Below, in pieces: positions 56,749 through 64,000 of a stretch of DNA of 64,000 nt (position 1 is the first letter of the stretch; each line of letters begins with the position of its first letter). This stretch comes from Meandrina meandrites (lineage: Eukaryota; Cnidaria; Anthozoa; Scleractinia; Meandrinidae), in NCBI GenBank assembly GCA_963693305.1, contig OY855916.1, positions 9,373,501-9,437,500 of the forward strand, in the 5' to 3' direction. The notes under the pieces are model-generated. The model had not been told where the DNA came from and searched no databases. It worked only from the letters and a program-made list of their open reading frames with translations. The translations under genes and the position numbers were made by a program.

Positions 56749-59700
56749 CTGTGTATAGAGACATGCACGAATTAGCTAGCAACATTTGAAAACAAAGCCT
56801 CTTAAACATAAATTTCCAGAATTAGCAGCCTACATTTCGGATAGGGGTGTGCCGCGAACGTTCTCAAACCCTGACCCTATCTAAGGATAAAGAAAACGAA
56901 AATTGATACCCTTTCTAAGGCCCAAACCCGAAAATTGACACCCTATTCAAGGGGGGGGGGGGGGGGGGGGGAGAAGCATTGCGTGACGACTCAAATAACG
57001 GCTAACCGCGCACGGCAAAGCTCAAATCTTTCAAAATCGCTTTGTTAATACTTAATGACGGATAGTTCAGTTTCAACAGACAATTTTTTTTTCGTTTAGC
57101 TGGGCGTTTATTTGAGCTGATAGAACTTAGCTACCCTATCTAAGGATCACACCGGGAACACAATGTCAAAAGGAACAAAAGTGATACCCTATTTAAGGAC
57201 CGAGAACCTCAAAAACCATATCCTATCCCGCGGCACATACCTATATAGCCCATATATGGGAGTACCCCCCCCCCCCCCCCGGGGGGGCCCTTGGCTCGTA
57301 AGCAGACTTTACCATAAAGCAATTTCACAGTTATAATGTCCTCATTACAAAGTCACAGTCGCAATGACAATGCCAGAGGTACAATACCACAATGTCATAT
57401 TACAATGCCCCTAGCAGAATGCCAGAAATATAAATATCACAGTTACAATCATCACCGCCATCATAATTAAAGCACGTGGAAATTGTGAGTGAGGAAAAAT
57501 ATCAATTTTAAAATGTCTAAAACCAAGATGACGGATTAAAATTAACTGAACGCGGTATCATTTTATCTGTAATAGGTCATTTTACAAGTCATTTTAATGG
57601 TAGCGAGGATGGAGGTGACCTTGCGTTCAAACAAACCTTTCTGCTTTTCTCATGTAAACGCACACAAGGTCACCTCCAGCCTCGCTATTATTCAAAGGCC
57701 TGGTTGCTGAACAGACAACTGTAAAGTGGTCTATTCCACAATTACCTTCCAGTGAAAAATTAGGGAACAATAATAAGGAACTAAAGTTTTACAGTCAACT
57801 TACCTCGTTTCTTTTTTTCAACGTTATTACTGAAATATTTTCGACATTCAAAATGGCGAATCCACGATAATGGATATCTGACGTTTTATTATTGCTGCGG
57901 AGCGAGCAGCAGTTATAATCAGAATATAATTGCCCCCGCAGGGCTTTAGCCCAGAGGCCAAAGCCCAAGGAGGCATTATAGTGGGGCCCAAGTATAAGTA
58001 GTTACAGAGGGAAATACAGTGCATACATTAAGAAAACAGAAAAAATCTCGACTTGGTTGAAGTGAGCGCGTATGGTGGTCTCGGTTAATGATGACGTAAC
58101 AATAGGGTTTGCCCGCAAGTAGCAATAGTGCTTGCCCGCAAAGTGTTCTCGGGTAATGATGACGTAACAATAGCACTTGCCCGCAATAAATTTCAGGTAA
58201 TTATGACGTTCTAAGCGGTGTCCGGATTACGCGTCCTCACAACTAGGCACCTCACAGATTGTAGAATCATATGTGACCTCTCACGCGAAAACGTTACTTA
58301 CGGTATCCGGCCCCTTCATAGACGCTAACAATTGTCAGGGACGGACCATTAGAAAATTGATGGGGGGGGGGGGGGGGGGGATTTCTGGCTTGCAAAAAAT
58401 TCTTTAAGCCCATTACCTGTGCAGGAATTTTTTTGACTGTAGCCCTATGCACGATTTTTTTTTTTTTTCGATAAAATCTGCTTTATGCACAGTTTGCTAT
58501 TGGATTAATTAAAAACGGTGTTACTTTGATTTATTAAATACATTGCTTGTACTTTGATGTTACTTTCCATATACTTACTTTTCCACACAGATCAGATATG
58601 TAAGAAGCCAAATCAGATTTAGATCGTTGAGTTGTTTCCCAGCAGACGGCGGGACATAACTGACGTGCTTCATTTCTAAACTTTCTATCAAGACGCAAAT
58701 AATTCGTAACACTAATCGCCGACCGAGCGATCTGAGCGTCCACTTTGCAACTGGCCGAAAACCATCTTATCATACTGTTAAAATTGTGATCACATTAACT
58801 AATGTTTCAATTATTGGACACAATAACACAAAGGATAATTTTTGCTCAAGCAGGAGCCCGCATTCGCAGAGCCGTTTGGAAATAGTCTGGAGAGATCCGT
58901 TTTCCAGGGGCTCTTGCCACTTTTCTTGAAAACCTTCGCCGTTACGATTTCTGCCCGGTTTACTTCGTTTCGCCCCGAATAACTACTGCCCCTGGGTCTC
59001 CGACGATGGTTTAATTCTTGCTGAATTGTCAACACCAAAAATTTCTCACCTCGCTAAATGATAGAATTTTTATTTGTAAGCTTCTATAAACTTTGCTAGA
59101 CCTACTCTCTTTATATTTGTCGCTAACAATGTGCAACCACAATCAAAAGAAACCAATGAAGTCTGCTTTAATCATTGGGATAATAAAACTCGCCCACGCA
59201 GGTGGAGCGTCATAAACGTCAAGGCAACTACTGCAAATCAGTTGATTGATGAAGCAAAATTAGAAAAATATTGGTGGATTGTATAAACGAACATAAGACA
59301 TGTTCTTGTTCATCACTTACTCTTTGTTGGTAAATCAGCTTATTGCCGTCATTCCGCTTGAACCACAAATTGTACACGACTCTGGTGTATAAGCCAGCCA
59401 TCAGTGCCACAGAAAAAACTACCAAGACAAACCACATCCAACCATAAGCCGTGTTCATCCACTCCTCAGGCCAAACAAGCATACAGACGTTACCTCGCAC
59501 CTTCCTGACAAGAAACCCGGGGATATTGAGTACTAAAGAGAAGATCCAAGAACCAAACGTTATCAACTGAAAAAAAGCGGTCATTGATTGAGTATGTTGA
59601 CTATGGGTATTGTGTATGTTGTAAATAAATTAAAATACGCATATAAATAATTAATATTTGTTATATGGCATTAGAAGCGGTTATTTGTTCTGATTGGTTT

Positions 59701-62700
59701 GGAAGAAATTATTATTTTCTTAACATGCGGCACACTGAGCGATGGGCCGCAATTTTTTAAAAAAAATAAAACAATTTGAGTGGACGGGACGCGATTTTTT
59801 TGAGAATTTGAAGACATCGTTTATCGCCGACGCAAAATGAAACTGCTTGTAACTAATCCGATTGGGCTTCTTCTCCTTCGCTTCAGTCGGTGACTTGGTA
59901 GATAATCCACACGAAAGTACCTCGCAGGATTGCTACAGATAAACGTTAAACGTTAAATCCGTGAGCTCCAAACGTTGCACATTTTCAGCTTCACGCAAGA
60001 TTTTGGTCATATTCCTGCACGTAATATTCTATGTTTTTTTTGCTGTTCACACCTTAGTTGGAACGTATTTACAGTATATAGATTAGATATAAAATTCGTT
60101 TCGAGATTAATATACATCAAATATGCGTTTGAAGCCAGCTTTTCATTTCACTTAAAGTGCCTATGAAATGAAAAATGAAGCTATTAAAAAATAAGCTTAT
60201 TGAAAAGGTCTTTCAAAGCAAAGAAGGGTGGCGTTTTTCTTTTGGCGATATCTTTTTTCCTCCCAGAGATATTCAAGTTTCTTCTAATATGCAAATTAGG
60301 TACTGATGACGTCACAAGTTGTGTTTGTGAGGGTCAAAACACAAAACCAAGCATATCTCTGGAAAGAATGAAGCAATGCAATGGAAACTTTGCATGGGCA
60401 TTTAACCCCATATAATACATGACATGGTGCATAATTTAATGTTGCCATGGCAATAGTCTTGGTTCCAGTCTCTTTCCTCTTTAATTCAAATTTAACCATT
60501 TTTCACCTTACAGGGCAAAATCCTTAGCTCTTTTTGAAAAATATACAGCGCTTGCACTACACTAGGTCTCCTAATCAAACTAAAAGAAGCAGACAATCTT
60601 TGTTGAAGATCAAATACAGGAATTATCATTTCTGCATGACAGAGATCTGGACCTGAGTGTGTTGCCATAGCAACATCAAAATATTCACCGGCTGGTGTAT
60701 TTGTTTGGGTGCAACAAGCTTGGCAAGTTTAAAGTAGATTGTCCAATTATTACCAGAGATATTCTTAATTTTGTTTTTTGAGCCTTAAACTTCACACCCT
60801 GTGACGTCATCAGTACCTAATTTGCATATTATAAGAAACCTGAATATCTCTGGGAGGAAAGAAGATATCAGAAAAAGAAAAACGCCATACTTCTTTGCTT
60901 TGAAAGGCCTTTTAAATGAGCTTATTTTTTAATAGCTTGATTTTTTATTTCATAGGCACTTTAAGTGATAGCGCGCCGATAGTGTGACGATCATTTAATT
61001 GAATTTTCTTGCTGCGAAAAAAGTCCAATAGAACTGATATAACTCGCACTCGATCCCAACAAATAAGCTCGGTCAATTCTACTAGTTATGTTCTTATAGT
61101 TTTGTTTGACACTGGTATCCCTCTAGCCTTCAGACCACTTTTAAGAGACGGTCTCTGTAATTTCGGTCTGCTCGATCTGCCTTGAAAAATAGATTTCGCT
61201 TATTTCTTGTGTGTTGCAAGACTTTCATGTACTTATAATAAAACCACAATCCGCTTGACCAGATCATTTATTTTTCCCGAGTTTTTTAGGATTTTCGGTT
61301 CACCCAAACGAGCGCCCGTAACGACCAATGTCACGGCTTTAATTTACCACAACTTTCAAGATAAATTAAACAAAAACGAATAACTTCTGTACCAAAAAAA
61401 CACCACAGCCAGTTATATTATGACTTCTTGATTTATCACACCGACTTTCATGAACATTGACTTCGAATCATGCCAGCAACAAGACATTAACGACACCCCT
61501 ATCACACACTTTGATGAAACACGCGAAAACGGATCAGATTCAAACTTTATTTTTGAAAAAGTGAGACGGTCTGTTTGAGTCAAACCAACGCAGCCGAAAA
61601 GTAGATACAAAAGACAATGTCACTACATAAAGAAACCTTGCGGTATCGTCTTATTGAAACATTTATAGCTGTGCAAACTTGCCAAATTTCGAAGATCTTC
61701 ATGTTTGCCGCCATTTTGAAGTACTCGTCAGGACGAAGCGTTTCATCAACTTACCTCGCAGGCGTATCTAAAACCATCAAAAATAAAGAAAAAGTTAATA
61801 TAAAGGTATTACAGTTCAAAAGAAACAGTTAAAATCGTGTTTAAAAACGGAAACTAGACTTAAATTTCAATCATTTCTGGAGATGAAAGGTAGGTCATCA
61901 CTGTTCGAATTTCATTCGATGATTCCACAAGACATAACAGTATCTGACACGCAAACTTCGACTCGATGTAGCGTTTGAATCAGGTAAAGGTAGTTACCTC
62001 GTAATTTCCCTTTCTTCCATGCGTACAGCGAAGTTGTTCTTACGACAAAACGTCGAACATCGGCGAAGAAGCAAACTGAACCGGTCATGTTTATCTATCG
62101 GTACATACTTTATGTATGGGGTATTGTATTGTACCGTACAGTGCCTCATTCGAGCCTCATACATGAAGTAGTGACCTCGAAGCCGGTTCTTCGGTTGTTG
62201 TTCGACGTTTAACGTTTTGCAATGGAAATCTTCGCTGTGTGCCAGCAAGGAAGGGAAAGAACGACGTTACTACCTTAACCTGATTCATATGCTATATCAG
62301 GTCAAAGTTTTCGTGTCAAATATTGTAATTTCTTGTGTAATCATGAGTGAAACTCGAACAATGATGACCGATCTTAGATCTCCAGAAATGGTTAAAATGT
62401 AGGTCGAGTTTCCGTTTATAAACACGATTTTAGCTCTTTCATTTGAACTGTAATACATTTATATTGACTTTTTCTTTATTTCTGATAGTTTTAGATACAT
62501 CTGTGAGGCAAGTTGATGAAACGCTTCGTCCTGACGAGTACCTCAAAATGGCGGCAAACATGAAGATCGTCGAAATTTGGCAAGTTTGCACAGCTATAAA
62601 TATTTCAATAAGACGAGACCACAAGGTTTCTTTCTGTAGTGACATTGTCTTATGTATCAACTTTTCGGCTGCGTTGGCTTGATTTAAATAGACCGCCTCA

Positions 62701-63673
62701 CTTTTTCAAAAATAAAGTTTGAATCTGATCCGTTTTCGCGTGTTTCATCAAAGTGTGTGATAGGGGTGTCGTTAATGTCTTGCTGCTGGCTTGATTCGAA
62801 GTCAATGTTCATGAAAGTCGATCAGTTAAATCAAGAAGACATAATATAACTGGCTGTAGTGTTTTTTGGTACAGAAGTTATTCGTTTTTGTTTAATTTAT
62901 CTTGAAAGTTGTGGTAAATTTAAGCCCTCACATTGGTCGTTACGGGCGCTCGTTTGGGTGAACCGAAAATCCTTAAAAACTCGAAAAAAATAAATGATCT
63001 GGTCAAGCGGATTGTGGTTTTAGTATAAGTACATGAAAGTCTTGCAACACACAAGAAATAAGCGAAATCTATTTTTCAAGCCAGATCGAGCAGACCGAAA
63101 TTACAGAGACCGTCTCTTAATGTTTAAAGCCTTGCAGCTTTATCATTTTTCTGATTTTCTGGCAACCCAGCCACAATTTCCTTAGTAAATTCCTTGTTCG
63201 GTTTCAGTTTGGTACTTAAATGAATTCCTGTGAGCATTCTTCTTTTGAGCCCCAGCTCTGGACGGCTAAAGCGCCGTGATAAAAAAGAAATTTCGGAATT
63301 TTCTTTTCGATGTTCACATCAGAACGATAAAAGCAAATGCCATCTACACTTCAGATCATCACTCCGAGGTTGCCTATAATTAAACTTTTTTAGCTAACAC
63401 ACCTTCAGTTTAAATTTGGTAAGTGTGCCCTTGTTACCAAGAGGATAAACCACTGCATAATATCGTTCAGTGGCGATTGCAACCAGAGTGACAACCGAGG
63501 AACCTGCGGCAACCCACGCGAGTTTTCCACCTGTGAACAGCTTACACAAAACGGTACCAGTCATCCCGTCTGGGTGAATAGAAGTGAGCTTAAAAATTGT
63601 GTCTGGTGTTAGAAACGTTGCGAACAGGATATCCGCCAAAGCCAGGTTCACAAGTAAATAGTTGATGGGAGTC
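56395..63673 (-). CDS. Rhodopsin-family GPCR, copy 2 (exons 2-4; exon 1 outside window)
   Basis: Exons 63673-63403, 59566-59321 and 56748-56395 mirror GPCR-1 with the same phases and the same lengths for the two internal exons (271 and 246 nt). Landmarks: PINYLLVNLALAD, VLCKLFTG, ERY (ATERYYAVVYPLG), GNVCMLVWPEEW, TM6 LFGICWFTE with Thr in place of the CWxP Pro, and NPFVYALINQNF. The TM1 exon is expected right of 64,000. This tandem paralogue arose by a segmental duplication that included intron sequence. The ligand is unknown. Confidence 0.85.
56845..57310. repeat. Interspersed GGGTATC-type repeat with G/C homopolymers
   Basis: Repeated ACCCTATCTAAGGA-like units lie between GATAGGGGTGTGCCGCG at the left and CGCGGCACATACC...TATGGGAGTACCCC at the right. 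The same family occurs in pieces in GPCR-1 intron 3. It has long G (about 56950) and C (about 57266) runs. It lies in GPCR-2 intron 3. Confidence 0.55.
57575..57740. repeat. MITE, copy 2 of the CCATTTTACAG family
   Basis: A degenerate left end TAGGTCATTTTACAAGTC and right end ACAACTGTAAAGTGG flank GGAGGTGACCTTG and its complement, as in 54640-54880. Confidence 0.55.
58070..58205 (+). repeat. Tandem repeat of GTAATGATGACGTAACAATAG/CTTGCCCGCAA units
   Basis: Two to three degenerate units of about 60 bp, each with TGATGACGTAACAATAG and TTGCCCGCAA. Confidence 0.6.
58334..58590 (+). repeat. Partial copy of the GGACGGACCATTAGAAAA element
   Basis: GGGACGGACCATTAGAAAA and a G run are followed by the same CCCTATGCACGA and AAATCTGCTTTATGCAC subterminal blocks, inverted relative to the 5.9-6.0 kb end of the first copy. 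Confidence 0.6.
59321..59566 (-). CDS. GPCR-2 exon 3 (TM4-TM5)
   Basis: Acceptor TTTTTTCAG and donor AGA|GTAAGTGA bound 246 nt. The loop-2 Cys lies in GNVCMLVW. Confidence 0.85.
60148..60974. mobile_element. Foldback element with CACTTAAAGTGCCTATGAAAT ends
   Basis: Arms of about 190 bp (60150-60335 and 60785-60972) are inverted and well conserved, including CTCCCAGAGATATTCA and ATGCAAATTAGGTACTGATG. The loop of about 450 bp has no transposase. It lies in GPCR-2 intron 2. Confidence 0.7.
61141..63120. mobile_element. 2-kb foldback element with arms of about 780 bp
   Basis: The outer ends TTAAGAGACGGTCTCTGTAA (61141) and its complement (63120) begin arms that stay similar until about 61920 and 62338. 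The arms encode two near-identical short frames in inverted orientation (61617-61832 plus and 62439-62660 minus), which are consequences of the duplication and not genes. The unique loop of about 420 bp lacks a transposase. It occupies most of GPCR-2 intron 2. Confidence 0.75.
63403..63673 (-). CDS. GPCR-2 exon 2 (TM2-TM3)
   Basis: The acceptor TTTTACAG precedes 63673 and the donor is AAG|GTGTGT, identical to the paralogue. 271 nt. Confidence 0.85.
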
Positions 63674-64000
63674 CTGTAAAACATTATGAATACGGATAGT
63701 AAAAGCGTTATTAACGTTTGGAATTTGGCACTATGTATATGTTTTGATTTATAGTATAGATTTAGCCAAGCCTAAAACAACGTCTACAGTTACTTATTTC
63801 TTGAGTGCGGTGAGTACTTTTAGGCATTCGTCCGAAGCCTTGCAAAGCGTGTTATAGCGTGTTATAACGACAGTATCTTCAGCTGTAGAACATTATAATT
63901 GTCCTGCTTAATCTTGCGGAATCAGGGGCCATAATTGGGAGGCTGAGATCAAGATCCACGCAGACCCAGTAATACGGGACAATTTTTCTATTTTTAAAAC
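63674..64000. other. GPCR-2 intron 1, partial
   Basis: It resembles the corresponding intron of GPCR-1 (46250-46380). A fragment of the TGCGGAAT palindromic MITE end is at about 63895-63925. Confidence 0.5.

Noticed and set aside
61617..61832. Small ORF with a matching partner at 62439-62660
   Set aside because: It is explained by the inverted arms of the foldback element.

Overview
The window looks like nuclear DNA of an anthozoan cnidarian, most likely a stony coral (inference). The host genes are split by GT-AG introns, and the introns and spacers are AT-rich and packed with small foldback/MITE-like repeats, SINE-like tRNA remnants, simple repeats and G/C homopolymers. The centre is occupied by one large virus-like DNA transposon.

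1-32,098 (minus strand): a ten-exon gene for a secreted chondroitinase ABC-type polysaccharide lyase (PL8-like). I rebuilt it from splice sites whose phases all agree. Exon 1 (signal peptide) and exon 2 lie at 31.8-32.1 kb, exons 3-10 run from 13.8 kb to the left edge, and the 3' end is outside the window. Its introns carry several repeats, including two inverted copies of one 1.1-kb element.

14,400-31,311: a full-length Polinton/Maverick inserted in intron 2 of that lyase gene. Its 171-bp terminal inverted repeats are identical, and each is itself a long palindrome able to fold like a viral hairpin end. It is flanked by a short target duplication, GGGGG(A). Inside are protein-primed-type DNA polymerase B (interrupted near its end by one in-frame TAG), integrase, an unknown protein, a membrane protein, three adjacent ORFs sharing an N-terminal DUF5679-like zinc-ribbon module (one fused to a parvovirus-type phospholipase A2), an adenain-type protease, a basic core-like protein, double-jelly-roll major capsid protein, a second basic protein, a penton-like minor capsid protein, a Pro-rich protein, a packaging ATPase, a collagen-like fibre protein and several small unknown ORFs. 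It therefore holds replication, integration and virion-building modules. Two recurrent upstream motifs suggest two expression classes: an 18-nt motif before polB and the two right-end genes, and a TATATA box within about 30 nt of most other start codons.

32,099-40,921: no gene that I can support. 40,922-64,000: two tandem paralogous rhodopsin-family GPCR genes on the minus strand with identical internal exon lengths (271 and 246 nt); the first exon of the second lies beyond the right edge. Between and around them are a Penelope-like retroelement 3' remnant with a stop, a frameshifted Crypton-like recombinase fragment and several foldback elements, including a 2-kb one with arms of about 780 bp.
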